A stretch of DNA of 64,000 bases from Photobacterium sp. SKA34 (GTDB lineage: Bacteria > Pseudomonadota > Gammaproteobacteria > Enterobacterales > Vibrionaceae), in the NCBI RefSeq assembly GCF_000153325.1, contig NZ_CH724146.1, positions 41,641 to 105,640 of the forward strand, in the 5' to 3' direction. A program made the position numbers and the translations under genes. The notes below the pieces were generated by a model that had not been told where the DNA came from, did no database searches, and saw only the letters and a list, made by a program, of their open reading frames with translations. Shown here in pieces: positions 45,898 through 58,778 of this stretch (within the stretch, counting starts at the first letter, position 1; each line of letters opens with the position of its first letter).

Positions 45898-48800
45898 AAC
45901 TGTATATGCTTCCCATCATTAATCGCTGCTAATAGAGCCTTTTTATACTCTTCTAGGTACTGTTCTACATCTTGCTCATTGGCTAACCAAGGTTTGTGAA
46001 ATTCCACCTTCATGTTTCTGGCGGTGATGGTTTGCGGTGCAGCAGTTGACTCTTCTACACCAGCTTTTTCCTGAGATGGCTTATCACTGACATTACCAGC
46101 AGCTTCAGGTTGCTTTGTCGTTGAGTGCTTTGGTTTTACTAGTTCAGGAGCAGGCTGACTCCAGGTCATTAGCTGCTGGACTAGACTTGAATATTTTTGA
46201 TCCTCAAAACGGCGCACTTCATCCCTTAACATGGCGATTAGGCTCTGCTCATTGAGTTTGCCAATAGCGGTATCGAAGGCCGATGCTAACGATGCTTGTT
46301 TACTCTGATCTAATGCCTGATATTCATCAAAACCTGTGAGTTTTTTCTTCAATGACTCGACACTGCTAATCGCCAGTGCACGTTCTTTGACTAAAAGCTC
46401 ATTTAGCTCTTTTGCTAAGCTTTCAGTATTGGCCTTTAGTTGCACAATAGTACTGCTTTTGTATATATCTTGGCTGACTAAAGCATCGGTTATGTGTTGA
46501 TAGGCGCTCTTTCCGTTTGAGCTACTCACATAGTCAAGGTTGGGCTTTTGAGTCGTTAATAACTGCTTAGCTTTGTCATAGCTGCCTTTTTGAGGACCCT
46601 TCATAAACTTGATGATTGGGTCTATGGTGTTTTCTTTGAAGTCGAACCATTTGTCCTCATCGCTAACTAGCTCTGACATGAACCAAGTATACGGTTTTGC
46701 TTTTAGTGCTTGTAGTTCGGCTAATATAGGCGATAAGGCACGAATAAAGGGATATTGTTCCGATAGGGCTAAAAGCTTATCTATCGCGTTGCTCTGCTCG
46801 ACAAAGCTTTCTTGTACCTCTTTGGCTAATGCCTTTACCTCAGTGGCATGAGCTACTTTATCGAAGTAGTCATTATAGAACTCTTTGACTTTTCGGATCT
46901 GTGACTGGCTAAACTCTACTTGTGGCTCAAGTATCAAGCTGCCATGCAGGGGGGTGCTCTTCAGTGCTTTAGCTAGATCAGCATCATCCAATAGATTTGT
47001 TGACTCTCGCACTTCGACCTTAGCACGGCCACAGAGGTGCGCAAGCGTACAGAGTACCGCTGCAAATGACCAACCGTAGGGCTTGCCTTCAAATTTTTCT
47101 AACAGGGACTTTACCGTAGTTCTCACGCCGCCACGACTATTGCTCTGAATAAAGGACAGCATCTCTTGCTGGGATTCAGGCAGTTGAGTTTCATCACCAA
47201 AAAGGCCTTGCTCTGCTTTAGTGAGAATACCTGGAATGTCGTTCTCGCTATAACTAACTTCACGCAACATCTTTAGGTTGGGATAGGTGCGTTTAATCAA
47301 CTCGCCAAAGGCTTTGATTATTTTACTTTGACCATCGTCACCTGTGAGTTCGAGATCTTGTCCTGCGACATAATATTTAGCTGTACCAATCAACTTGGCT
47401 ACCAACTGCTTTAACTGTAATAGTCGCTCTGCGTTATAGCTGCGTTTCTCGGCAATTATTCGCTTAATGGAATCTTGCTGAGTACTTTTAGTTGCGTGTA
47501 CCGAGTACTTTTCAGTTTGATGATAGAGAATTAAGTCTCTGTATAGACGCTCACTGTCAGCCATCACTATTCTTACTTCGTCTACATAAACTGTATCAAC
47601 TTTATGTTTTTCTAGAGGCACTAACTTATCATAAAAGGGTGAGATTACATTGATTGCTAGCTCATGTTCGCGCCCTGAAAGATTGTCGTCCAGTTTACGA
47701 CTAAAGCTGTAATCTTGTTTATTTTCTTCCCAGCGAATTTTTCTAGTTTTAAGGACTGCATCGTAAATTAGCTTTTCGAGCTCACTGGTAATGACTGAGT
47801 TGTCTACCTCAGTATTCTTGATCTCTTGCTCAATATCTTGTTCTTCATCAGTAAGGTATTCGTAGACTTCGCCATTACGCTGAATGTAGCTCTCCTTTTC
47901 CAGCAGGTTTAAGGCTTCTTCTATTTCCAGCTTTAGTGACGGAATATCACGCTCGAAGCTATCGTGCATTAACACGCAAAGATTGCGCACACTAGGCTTA
48001 AACTCTTTGACGTATTTCACTAGGAATAAGGCTTTAAGGAGGCGTATTGCAAACATATTATCTAGTTGTTTTTCTGCCTTGATAATGGATTGCTGTATAG
48101 CCGTTTTCAGTGCTGTACGGATACCTTCAAACATTAAATCGAAAGTAGCCAGCTCTCCAAGTTGATGATCTTTAATAGCAATAGCAACTTGCTGGAATAC
48201 ACCCAACATTGAGCGCTCACCCACTGAGCTGTGCTTACCTTCGAAGGCACTATGTAAAGACAGATTCTGAATAGCTGACTGGAACAAAGTAAACTGGTAA
48301 GGGATAAAGGGGTAGCTTTGAATGAAGTGTTCTCTATCACGATAGTTGCGATAGGTTTGAGAACCATCAGCAAAATCAAATAAGGTTTTAAAATTATTCT
48401 CTTGCTGATGGAACAGGTCGGAGAGAGTAGGGACTAACTCCTCTTTCTTCTCAAGCAGGCGGCGCTGAATAACCTCAGCCACATCCTGACTAGTCAATTT
48501 CATTCGGTTTTTAAAACGGGCCTGAATCTTAGTAAAGTCATTCTCACTCTTTTGGCTTGCTTCACCGAGTACCGAAGACATATCCTCCTGAGCCGTGACA
48601 ATAACCCAAGCCTGACCTTTACACTTGGTAGCAAGGCTCTCAGCAACAGTTTGCAGGTTGGTCATCAGCTTAGTATTACCTGCTATATATTGACCAACCT
48701 CATCGATAAAGAAGTTTAAGCGGAAACCCTCTTTCTGCGTTGCAATATAGCTTTGCACTTGCTCAGCAAAATCTTCAATAGAGAGTCGGTAGTCTGCACG

Positions 48801-49475
48801 GTATTTATCTAAAATACCTGTGACACTTTGAGCGGATACTTTGTTGTAAGCTTTATCGATAGAGTCGCCCATTCGCTTGGCTCGCGCACGACCTTTTTCC
48901 CATTCCATACCACTGATATTTTTAAAAATGCTGACAAAATCTTCTAAAAGGCCATCATCAGCTAATTCACGTTCAAACTGTGCAATATAAGCTTGCTTAC
49001 CATAAAAGCCACAGTGTTCGTCGAAGACCTTAACAAATACAGCGATAAGGGCATCCATCTCGGTTTTACTGATGACATCGGCCTTTTGGTCGATATTAAA
49101 CAGGATACTCTCTGAAGGGATAGTTACTGCACGTTTAAGATCATTGGCAAAGATACCGCCTTCGTTAAGAGGACGCTTCTCCAAGAAAACCTCTAAAGGA
49201 GTAATGTCTTCGATGGGATTATTTTCTAATAATAGAGCAAGCATTTTCAGCAGGTGTGATTTGCCAGACCCAAAAAAGCCTGACACCCAAACTCCGTTGG
49301 CACCTTGGTAATTCAAATAGGCATCGAGGAAAATATCAAGTCGCTTAGCTACTTCATCGGTGATTACATATTCATCCAACTCGAGATATAAGGCTACATC
49401 GTCGTCAGCCTTAATAACACCTTCGATAGTACGATCAACTTGTTTGCTAAATAGCTGCTCTAATTTCATACTCAT
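45894..49475 (-). CDS. brxC: BREX ATPase BrxC
   Basis: This 1193-residue P-loop ATPase has Walker A GFFGSGKSH at 66-74, near the N-terminus, within the family's ANGVWVSGFFGSGKSHLLKML block. NFFIDEVGQYI (Walker B-like) lies at about 255, and long helical regions fill the remainder. BrxC is an essential type I BREX component (DUF499-like) of unknown detailed action. It begins 15 bp after brxB and overlaps the accessory ATPase by ATGA. A Met two codons downstream (49469) is an equally good start. No disruption is seen. Confidence 0.93.
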   Translation of the reverse strand: MSMKLEQLFSKQVDRTIEGVIKADDDVALYLELDEYVITDEVAKRLDIFLDAYLNYQGANGVWVSGFFGSGKSHLLKMLALLLENNPIEDITPLEVFLEKRPLNEGGIFANDLKRAVTIPSESILFNIDQKADVISKTEMDALIAVFVKVFDEHCGFYGKQAYIAQFERELADDGLLEDFVSIFKNISGMEWEKGRARAKRMGDSIDKAYNKVSAQSVTGILDKYRADYRLSIEDFAEQVQSYIATQKEGFRLNFFIDEVGQYIAGNTKLMTNLQTVAESLATKCKGQAWVIVTAQEDMSSVLGEASQKSENDFTKIQARFKNRMKLTSQDVAEVIQRRLLEKKEELVPTLSDLFHQQENNFKTLFDFADGSQTYRNYRDREHFIQSYPFIPYQFTLFQSAIQNLSLHSAFEGKHSSVGERSMLGVFQQVAIAIKDHQLGELATFDLMFEGIRTALKTAIQQSIIKAEKQLDNMFAIRLLKALFLVKYVKEFKPSVRNLCVLMHDSFERDIPSLKLEIEEALNLLEKESYIQRNGEVYEYLTDEEQDIEQEIKNTEVDNSVITSELEKLIYDAVLKTRKIRWEENKQDYSFSRKLDDNLSGREHELAINVISPFYDKLVPLEKHKVDTVYVDEVRIVMADSERLYRDLILYHQTEKYSVHATKSTQQDSIKRIIAEKRSYNAERLLQLKQLVAKLIGTAKYYVAGQDLELTGDDGQSKIIKAFGELIKRTYPNLKMLREVSYSENDIPGILTKAEQGLFGDETQLPESQQEMLSFIQSNSRGGVRTTVKSLLEKFEGKPYGWSFAAVLCTLAHLCGRAKVEVRESTNLLDDADLAKALKSTPLHGSLILEPQVEFSQSQIRKVKEFYNDYFDKVAHATEVKALAKEVQESFVEQSNAIDKLLALSEQYPFIRALSPILAELQALKAKPYTWFMSELVSDEDKWFDFKENTIDPIIKFMKGPQKGSYDKAKQLLTTQKPNLDYVSSSNGKSAYQHITDALVSQDIYKSSTIVQLKANTESLAKELNELLVKERALAISSVESLKKKLTGFDEYQALDQSKQASLASAFDTAIGKLNEQSLIAMLRDEVRRFEDQKYSSLVQQLMTWSQPAPELVKPKHSTTKQPEAAGNVSDKPSQEKAGVEESTAAPQTITARNMKVEFHKPWLANEQDVEQYLEEYKKALLAAINDGKHIQL

Positions 49476-49490
49476 CTTTTACTACTTCCT

Positions 49491-50114
49491 TCAGATTGCC
49501 CGATCTAAGATATTAAATGCGCGATAGTATTTGTCGTCTTCTAAAGTCCCAAATAGGACTAAAGAGGTGCCTTTTTCAACGGAGTGTTTATATTGACCAG
49601 GGTAAAACATTAGCGTTGGTTTTTCTTTTGCTTTTATCTGTAAATTTTCCAAAAGGTTACTAGATCTCACATATGGGAAAACCTCACCGACACCAGTTAT
49701 CAATAGCAGGTCAAATTCAGCCTCAGCCATTTTGTCGACAATTGCAGGAATGAGCACAGGCTTGGTATCAATGATGCCCTGTAGCTGCTCTTTGAAGACA
49801 TCCTTTGCCATCGTTACTTCGTTTTCTAGTAGCCACTCCCAATCGCCTTCCTCTTTTGCAATCTCTATGACTAAGTCATATAGATTGATCTCAAGCACTT
49901 TTACCTGAGCATCTATTAGGTAGTTCTTTATCTGTCGAATCAATAAATTGATATCATTTTGAAGCGCAGGATCAAAAGGGCAGATATGGAAAGGGATATC
50001 ACCATTTAACCCTTCCATTTTGATAAATGGATCACTTGCAAGCACATCCGTTAAGTGTGCATAGGCATCTTTGAGGCTTGATTTAGTTAAAACGCTATTG
50101 AATTTTCCTGCCAT
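49491..50114 (-). CDS. brxB: BREX protein BrxB (DUF1788)
   Basis: This 207-residue soluble protein is of the DUF1788 family. The FHICPFDP block at about 42-49 and the C-terminal LITGVGEVFPYVRSSNLLENLQ...LMFYPGQY are hallmarks of BrxB. Its biochemical role is not settled. It starts one base after the brxA stop, so the two are tightly coupled, and precedes brxC by 15 bp. Confidence 0.92.
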   Translation of the reverse strand: MAGKFNSVLTKSSLKDAYAHLTDVLASDPFIKMEGLNGDIPFHICPFDPALQNDINLLIRQIKNYLIDAQVKVLEINLYDLVIEIAKEEGDWEWLLENEVTMAKDVFKEQLQGIIDTKPVLIPAIVDKMAEAEFDLLLITGVGEVFPYVRSSNLLENLQIKAKEKPTLMFYPGQYKHSVEKGTSLVLFGTLEDDKYYRAFNILDRAI

Positions 50115-50115
50115 T

Positions 50116-50706
50116 TTAGCTGTAGTCCCCAGGATATATTCTTAAGAAATCTGCATTAGTTTGCTTGATAAGCTCTTGAAGTTGCGCAGAGACGTGTTGA
50201 TGTAGAATCTCTTTATCCTCATTGACTAAGCCGCACTCAGCAAGCATCTTGAACATAGTTTGCTGAGCTTTATATCTTGACTGTTGAGTAATGCTGTCTA
50301 AATTACTATGCCATTCAGCTTTTGCGTTAAAAAATGCAACATAATCTTCAGGGTAGAGATGAAGCCGACTTTTGTTGAAATGCTCACATAAGACCTCAAC
50401 AGCAAATTGATATGTGAACAGGTATTCACGACAAATAGCTAGCCAAACTAGGTGCTTCGCATCTAAGTCTGACGTAGTCATTAACAACAGCTCATCATCA
50501 GTTAAATTCTTCAGACGCTTAGAGACTTCGCCATATATGGTTTTAGATGTGCTCTCAGTCCGAGCTTGCAATAGATTATTCGTTAGCACTTCGTCACGAA
50601 CCAACTGCCAGTCTTTTAGTTGAGTATATTGCTCTGCAACGACTCTACTTTCATGAATTAACGCAGGCCTTAGCGTAAGAGATAACTTGTATTTAGAATT
50701 ACTCAT
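50116..50706 (-). CDS. brxA: BREX protein BrxA (DUF1819)
   Basis: This DUF1819 protein has 196 residues and a start MSNSKYKLSLTLRPALIHES that fits BrxA, a small DNA-binding protein resembling the RNA-binding antitermination protein NusB. ATG 50706 is chosen because it overlaps the end of the HTH gene (ATGAGTAA); an upstream in-frame start at 50742 adds 12 residues that overlap that gene further. It is the first core gene of the BREX operon. Confidence 0.9.
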   Translation of the reverse strand: MSNSKYKLSLTLRPALIHESRVVAEQYTQLKDWQLVRDEVLTNNLLQARTESTSKTIYGEVSKRLKNLTDDELLLMTTSDLDAKHLVWLAICREYLFTYQFAVEVLCEHFNKSRLHLYPEDYVAFFNAKAEWHSNLDSITQQSRYKAQQTMFKMLAECGLVNEDKEILHQHVSAQLQELIKQTNADFLRIYPGDYS

Positions 50707-50899
50707 TTGAAGTCCCCTCAGATGGCTCGGAGGCACTTCCATTTCTAACCCAGCTATCTACCTCATCGACCTTAAATTTCCAAAACCGACCAACCTTATG
50801 CGCAGGCAAGCCTTTCTTTTCTCGCCAGGCGTAGATGGTGTCTTTACTCACACCAAGGTGAGTTGCAATCTCTTCTACTGAAAGCCATCTTTGGGTCAT
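50699..50899 (-). CDS. Excisionase/MerR-like helix-turn-helix protein, first gene of the BREX operon
   Basis: This 66-residue protein is essentially one winged helix-turn-helix of the excisionase-like HTH_17 type (WLSVEEIATHLGVSKDTIYAWREKKGLP, then KVGRFWKF), with a short acidic tail. Its stop overlaps the brxA start by 8 bp, so it is co-translated with BREX. The usual WYL-domain BREX regulator BrxR is not present; this protein may take its place as autoregulator. That is inference from position and fold. Confidence 0.75.
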   Translation of the reverse strand: MTQRWLSVEEIATHLGVSKDTIYAWREKKGLPAHKVGRFWKFKVDEVDSWVRNGSASEPSEGTSNE

Positions 50900-50982
50900 C
50901 TAAAAACCATACTCAAATTCAATTAAAACTATGCTGCAATATGACATGTTTAGCTTAAAGTGTACATCGGATTGAGTAGGGT

Positions 50983-50997
50983 TTAGACGGATTAGAC
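50983..50997 (-). promoter_or_regulatory. Candidate operator upstream of the BREX operon
   Basis: Direct repeat GTCTAA-TCC-GTCTAA (minus strand) lies in the 143-bp gap between tnsD and the HTH gene, about 85-100 bp upstream of the HTH start. It is the only repeated motif I see in the gap and could bind the HTH protein. Weak evidence. Confidence 0.3.
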
Positions 50998-51042
50998 ATG
51001 ATCTAAGTCATAATAAGGAATACAAATATAGGTAGGTCTTTA

Positions 51043-52608
51043 CTATCGCTTTTCTTTGAGCAAACTTTGATATTTCATTAATGCTCTAGGCAGTTTGTGC
51101 TTTTTCTTCGTTAACCAACCATGACCTCCTAGCAGCTTATCGAGCTGCGTTCTTGATAACTGGTTTTGGTGTTGCTGCATGATTGAACATATTTCAGCCA
51201 CCAATAGTTTATCACGCTGGTGCCAATCAACTCTCCCTACATGCTGTGTTTGAGTAGCAACAGGAAGTACACTTTCAAGCCATTGATGTTCATGAATGTA
51301 CAACCAATAAAATGCCGCTTCATTAATGCTTTTAACCTCTTGTCGGCAAGCCTTAGGATTAGAAGCAATAAACCGTATTATTTGACAGCAATATCTACGC
51401 CGTAAAGATTCAACTTTACATTGTTTTCGCCACTCAACAAGACCCGCAGTCGTAGAGATAATTAGCTCTACACTGCCAGTAGAAATATCATGGAGCTTAG
51501 CTAAAACATCTCGATGAAAGCCTTTTCTAGCCCATTTAATTATCGAATTCTTGATATTCAGGGTGATTTTCTTGGGCTTTAAGTTAACAGGGATATTGTT
51601 TTTCAAAGCGATACTTTTCACATAGCATCTGCTTTTATCAATTTCTCTGCTTACCGCTGCCATTGATAACCCTGATCTCAATAAATCACAGCAATGGTCT
51701 TCTTTGTTTATAGGGGCATTAACGTTCATGATTCGAGTTTCAGGTTCATCATCGTGTTTACTGCGAGACAAATAGAACTCAAATAGGAGGTGCTTAAATG
51801 GGTGTTGAGGATATTGACCAGAAAGCAGGGATGAAACAAAGCGATAATCTTCAGGTGTTCTAAGTGATAAATCAGACTGCGTGGGAAATAACTCTTCAGA
51901 TATTTCAAACAACTCCTTAGCTATCTTTTTCCGTTTGACTCGACCACTTAGTGTTAAACCACCATTGATCCTGAGCTTTTTAAGGTAAGTGTCACTAATA
52001 GTGACAACGCTTTGTTTCTTAGATTGTAAGCTTCTAATTTTATTTAATGAGAACTTTGAGAACTCCCTCGCAAGCTCATTACAATAAATAGGCTCGACTC
52101 TGATATCAGGAAGTAAGACGCCACTTGCGTGGCTACGATCTAAGAGCTCATTGTGTACCAACCAAGTGCGATGTACCGAGCAAGCTTCAACACCAGGGAT
52201 TTGATGAGCTAGGTGCCAGTAGGCTACACCAAAATTATATACATCATCTTTAGCGCACAAAGCGCAGTGCTTTACAGATAATCGTTCTTTGCCGCGAAAG
52301 GTAGAAAGTTGGCTCGCTCTTAGTATGTCATTTGTATTGGTCGTTACATTTTCAAGAATGGTTCGATATTGCGGCAAGTAATAGGAAAATAACGGACGCA
52401 GAGTTTGATTAGATTGAAGTACTTCTGGCGATTCTTCGGAGAATTGACCAGTAATGTGCAAATTGGATGTAAGGTAAGGATGAATAGCACCTCTCCCGTC
52501 GCCCACAAGTTTTTGCAAGGCTTGCTCAAGGGGAAGCTCACTAATAGCTAAATAACGACATATACGGCTAAATAGAGATTCATCAGCTAGTGCTGTAGGC
52601 AGCTGCAT
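51043..52608 (-). CDS. tnsD: TnsD/TniQ family target-selection protein
   Basis: This 521-residue protein has an N-terminal TniQ domain (DESLFSRICRYLAISELPLEQAL). The zinc site HCALCAKDD...GVAYWHLAHQIPGVEACSVH shows the CxxC...CxxH pattern. A long helix-turn-helix-rich C-terminal half follows (YCVKSIALKNNIP, KHDISTGSVELII-like segments). TnsD binds the specific chromosomal attachment site and recruits TnsC; here the site should be the 3' coding end of yhiN. It lies 32 bp after the tnsC remnant, same direction. It appears intact. Confidence 0.85.
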   Translation of the reverse strand: MQLPTALADESLFSRICRYLAISELPLEQALQKLVGDGRGAIHPYLTSNLHITGQFSEESPEVLQSNQTLRPLFSYYLPQYRTILENVTTNTNDILRASQLSTFRGKERLSVKHCALCAKDDVYNFGVAYWHLAHQIPGVEACSVHRTWLVHNELLDRSHASGVLLPDIRVEPIYCNELAREFSKFSLNKIRSLQSKKQSVVTISDTYLKKLRINGGLTLSGRVKRKKIAKELFEISEELFPTQSDLSLRTPEDYRFVSSLLSGQYPQHPFKHLLFEFYLSRSKHDDEPETRIMNVNAPINKEDHCCDLLRSGLSMAAVSREIDKSRCYVKSIALKNNIPVNLKPKKITLNIKNSIIKWARKGFHRDVLAKLHDISTGSVELIISTTAGLVEWRKQCKVESLRRRYCCQIIRFIASNPKACRQEVKSINEAAFYWLYIHEHQWLESVLPVATQTQHVGRVDWHQRDKLLVAEICSIMQQHQNQLSRTQLDKLLGGHGWLTKKKHKLPRALMKYQSLLKEKR

Positions 52609-52640
52609 GATGAATCTCCAGTTTAGATAAGCCCTATTAA

Positions 52641-53532
52641 TTAACTATAGGCTAATTCTGAGAGTGGATCGTCAAGAACGATATTTCTAGACCTTAGATA
52701 ACTCATCGGGTCCTCTAATCCAGCTGCTTGTTGGAACAGATCAGGATCATTAATTCGGCTTTTTAGGTCAACGGCGTCAACTAACTCAATAAGCTTAGAA
52801 GCAAACTCAGGGTGCTGTGGTTTAGTTATATCCCCCGTTTTATCGATAGTTTTTACCTCTGGACTTTCTGTGGTTCGAGCACTACGTTTCCTCCCCTTGG
52901 GTAGCAAAGTAGCCGCTTTAAGCTCATTAACTTCTTTAGTTTGTTTTGAAAGGCCACACGCAGCAGCATTACCTGCTTCTAATGTTGCCGAAGTAATACG
53001 CTCATCATCAGCGCCAATAACTAACCGTTGCGCTTCTCGGAAGGTACGGCTCGCCATATCAATATTACCCACCGAAAGTGTATGAAGAGCATCGTTAAGT
53101 TCTTTCGTCAGCTTTGTATACACACTCGTCCATTGATATTGCCAAAGCTGATCTACAAACGTATTCCATGAATCACTTTCACGCTCTAATACAGACATAG
53201 TGTGGTGATACCCGCTTTCAGCTCGACGGGCTGCTTTTAGCTCTTTAATCAAAGATTTATCAAACGGAGGGTTTGCTACAAAGAAAAGAGGAATACCTAG
53301 TTTATTCATCAATCTATGTAGAAATTTTAGTAGATTGTTTTCTCCACCCGTTCGCTTGAACTGCAAATTCTGCATTTCATCAATAACCAGCATGCCTATA
53401 AAGCTTGATTTCATACACTGCTCAAGTTGTCGAATTAAAGCACCTATCGTTCCCGCAGGCTTCGTTTTTTCTCTATCAAGGGTAAGATCTAATGTTGAGA
53501 GGATCTCTTCACACAAGTCCCTTACGCTTGAG
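52641..53532 (-). pseudogene. tnsC: TnsC AAA+ regulator, C-terminal remnant
   Basis: About 297 codons remain, from HSSVRDLCEEIL onward. They contain Walker B GMLVIDEMQNL (Asp/Glu at about 60-61 of the readable frame) and the sensor-like LGIPLFFVANP. Tn7 TnsC has about 555 residues with Walker A well upstream; that part is missing because IS copy 3 abuts the remnant. The first readable Met codons (from 53558) are encoded by the IS. Without the P-loop the protein cannot bind ATP as TnsC must, so target selection and transposition should fail. Confidence 0.88.
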
Positions 53533-53604
53533 TGTAGTGGCATAGTGAATTTGGTCACTTAGTTAGAGGTGATATCATCACTTCATACGTTAACAGGTGA
53601 CACT

Positions 53605-56587
<2,983 letters not shown>

Positions 56588-56601
<14 letters not shown>

Positions 56602-57421
56602 ATAAAGTGTCCTCCTGCTTTGCTGTTACATACTTAATATCAATAAGCCCTGATTCAGGGATATTAGTCGATAAATCCACATCGATAAATTTATCGGCAA
56701 TGAGGAAACGTACTAGTAATAAAGCGTCTTCATGAGATGTTATGTTTCTTGAGATTAGCTGGCTGCAGAGGTCTTCAACAAAGTATTGCCCAACAGCCAC
56801 GACAGAGAGAGCACAATGAATCTGGTCACAAGAAAAGCTTATCGGATTCTTACGAAACGGGAATGAAGCCCACTGAAGGTTGCTGCTTTGAACTCTCGTT
56901 AATTCATTGCCCGTAAAGTAGCTGAACTTAACATCAAGCAACTCCCAACAAACTCGCTCTATATCTATTTTCTCGAGTATACGTAAATCACCTGAATCAT
57001 CTTCAGGTTTTACAGAGATTGCATGGTATATAGTGCCTTGAGGGGAGTCTATCGTGAGCAACTGATCTGTTGTCATAATAATCCGTTCTTTGGTAATTGG
57101 ATGTTTTGGGTGTTCAACACCTAGGTTTTTCGCGACTTTTTGGGTGAGATTAAGGGGAAGAAGCGGAAATTGCTCTCTAATATCAACCACGCAGTTTAAA
57201 GACTCAGCTAGGAAGAAATGCTCACTTTCGATTGAAGACATCATATGGTGATCTCTTTGAGACTTCCTACCATAGATTAATGAGCGCGCACCTTTAGACT
57301 TTACATCAACAGTCCTAAGCCAAGGCTTATAATCTGAGCCTTGGCCGATTCCGTATTTATTCTTTAATGCTCGCTCAAAGTCTTTAAACGACTCTAGTTT
57401 ACGCCCGCGTCCCATACTCAA
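56588..57421 (-). CDS. tnsA: TnsA endonuclease
   Basis: This 277-residue protein (Tn7 TnsA is 273) makes the 5'-strand cuts at the transposon ends, allowing cut-and-paste movement. The type II restriction-like active site is visible: Glu65 in SSIESEHFFL, Asp119 in MTTDQLL and Lys138 in AISVKP, with VVDIREQFPL between as in Tn7. It is the first gene from the right end, 42 bp inside the innermost TnsB-type site, and overlaps tnsB. It appears intact. Confidence 0.92.
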
Positions 57422-57463
57422 TCCAATAAGTTTTACCTACACTAATCATAGTAAGCAGAGCCA

Positions 57464-57483
57464 CTACGGGCAAACTTTATTGT
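57464..57483 (-). repeat. TnsB-type binding site, right end, innermost
   Basis: This is the reverse complement of ACAATAAAGTTTGCCCGTAA with one mismatch at the last base. Confidence 0.8.
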
Positions 57484-57495
57484 TTCAAAATGCTC

Positions 57496-57515
57496 TTATG
57501 GGCAAACTTTAGTGC
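57496..57515 (-). repeat. TnsB-type binding site, right end, middle (diverged)
   Basis: It has the same core (GGGCAAACTTTA) but three mismatches to the 20-bp consensus. It abuts the terminal site directly. Confidence 0.7.
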
Positions 57516-57544
57516 TTACGGGCAAACTTTATTGTCTTTACACA
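57515..57544 (-). repeat. Right terminal inverted repeat of the Tn7-like element
   Basis: It pairs with 27360-27389 at 29 of 30 positions and includes a perfect TnsB-type site at 57516-57535. It ends ...TCTTTACACA. Confidence 0.95.
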
Positions 57545-57549
57545 AAATT
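57545..57549. other. Target site duplication of the Tn7-like element, right copy (AAATT)
   Basis: It is identical to 27355-27359. The last two bases lie inside the TAA stop codon of yhiN, which stays intact. Confidence 0.95.
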
Positions 57550-58735
57550 AGGCATATTGCCCAGCAACATAACCAGAGCTCCATGCCCACTGGAAGTTAT
57601 AGCCGCCTAACCAACCACTCACATCCATCACTTCACCGACAAAGAACAAGCCTTTCAACGTCTTAGTTTCCATGGTTTTGGAGGATAGTTCATCGGTATC
57701 AACACCGCCTAATGTCACTTCTGCTGTACGGTAACCTTCTGTACCATTTGGCGCGATCTGCCATTGGTGGAAATATTCACTCAGTAATGCCAGCTCTTTG
57801 TGATTAAGCTGCTTTAACGGTTTATCTTGTACATCCCCACGCTCAATCAGAGCCTCGATAAGACGCTTAGGTAGTAAGCGAGACAGTGAGTTCTTTAAGC
57901 TTTGGTTCGGGTGTGCTTCACGCATTTCACTTAACGTGTCAGCCAAGGTTAAATGCGGTAATAAATCTGCGGTGATCTTCTGACCCGGTTTCCAGTATGA
58001 CGATACTTGTAAAATAACAGGACCTGATAAACCACGGTGAGTAAACAGTAAATTTTCTTTAAATGAAGTGCCATCCTCAGTTTCAACGACCGCTGGAACG
58101 GCAATACCAGACAGATCAGCCAATGCTTCTTTATCTTCTACATGTAAAGTAAACGGTACAAGGCCTGCTGTGGTTGGGAGCATTTTCAAACCAAACTGTT
58201 CAGCAATTTGATAACCAAAAGGAGTTGCACCCAGTTTCGGCATCGATAAACCGCCGGTGGCAACCACCAGCGATTCACAGCTAACGGTGTCGGTATTAAG
58301 GCCAAGAGTGAAGCCTGAATCGGTCTTTTCAATAGTATGAACATCGACTTGGTAACGCTGGGCGATGTTTGGCATATCACATTCAGACAACAGCATTTGA
58401 ACAATATCTTTTGCTGAATCTAGACAGAATAACTGACCATGATCACGCTCTTCATAATCAATCCCGTGTTGGCACACCATGCCAATAAAGTCCCATTGGG
58501 TGTATTGAGATAGCGCAGATTTCACAAAGTGCGGATTACGACAAACAAAATTATTCGCGGCCACATCCATATTGGTAAAGTTACAACGACCGCCACCCGA
58601 GATCAGGATTTTACGTCCCGGCTTCTTACCGTGATCAACCACCAATACAGAGCGACCACGCTTACCCGCTTCGGCTGCACACATCAGTCCTGCAGCACCC
58701 GCACCGATAATGACGACATCGTATTTATTTGCCAT
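57548..58735 (-). CDS. yhiN: NAD(P)/FAD-dependent oxidoreductase YhiN (BaiN/HI0933 family), Tn7-like attachment gene
   Basis: This 395-residue flavoprotein has an N-terminal dinucleotide fold VVIIGAGAAGLMCA (about residues 8-21), GRKILISGGGRCNFTN at about 40-55 and a C-terminal FAD segment GLFFVGEVMDVSGWLGGYNFQWAWSSG. The physiological reaction is not known for most members. The conserved C-terminal coding DNA is a suitable TnsD target, and the transposon sits immediately after the stop codon without altering the protein. This is the expected outcome of site-specific Tn7-type insertion. Confidence 0.9.
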   Translation of the reverse strand: MANKYDVVIIGAGAAGLMCAAEAGKRGRSVLVVDHGKKPGRKILISGGGRCNFTNMDVAANNFVCRNPHFVKSALSQYTQWDFIGMVCQHGIDYEERDHGQLFCLDSAKDIVQMLLSECDMPNIAQRYQVDVHTIEKTDSGFTLGLNTDTVSCESLVVATGGLSMPKLGATPFGYQIAEQFGLKMLPTTAGLVPFTLHVEDKEALADLSGIAVPAVVETEDGTSFKENLLFTHRGLSGPVILQVSSYWKPGQKITADLLPHLTLADTLSEMREAHPNQSLKNSLSRLLPKRLIEALIERGDVQDKPLKQLNHKELALLSEYFHQWQIAPNGTEGYRTAEVTLGGVDTDELSSKTMETKTLKGLFFVGEVMDVSGWLGGYNFQWAWSSGYVAGQYA

Positions 58736-58778
58736 GAATTACTATCTGCCTTTCAAAAACACTAAGGGAAAAACGAAA

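Noticed and set aside
53541..53558. Natural start of tnsC at Met codons near 53541-53558
   Set aside because: These codons lie inside the terminal repeat of IS copy 3 and the Walker A region is missing, so this is a chance start on a truncated gene.
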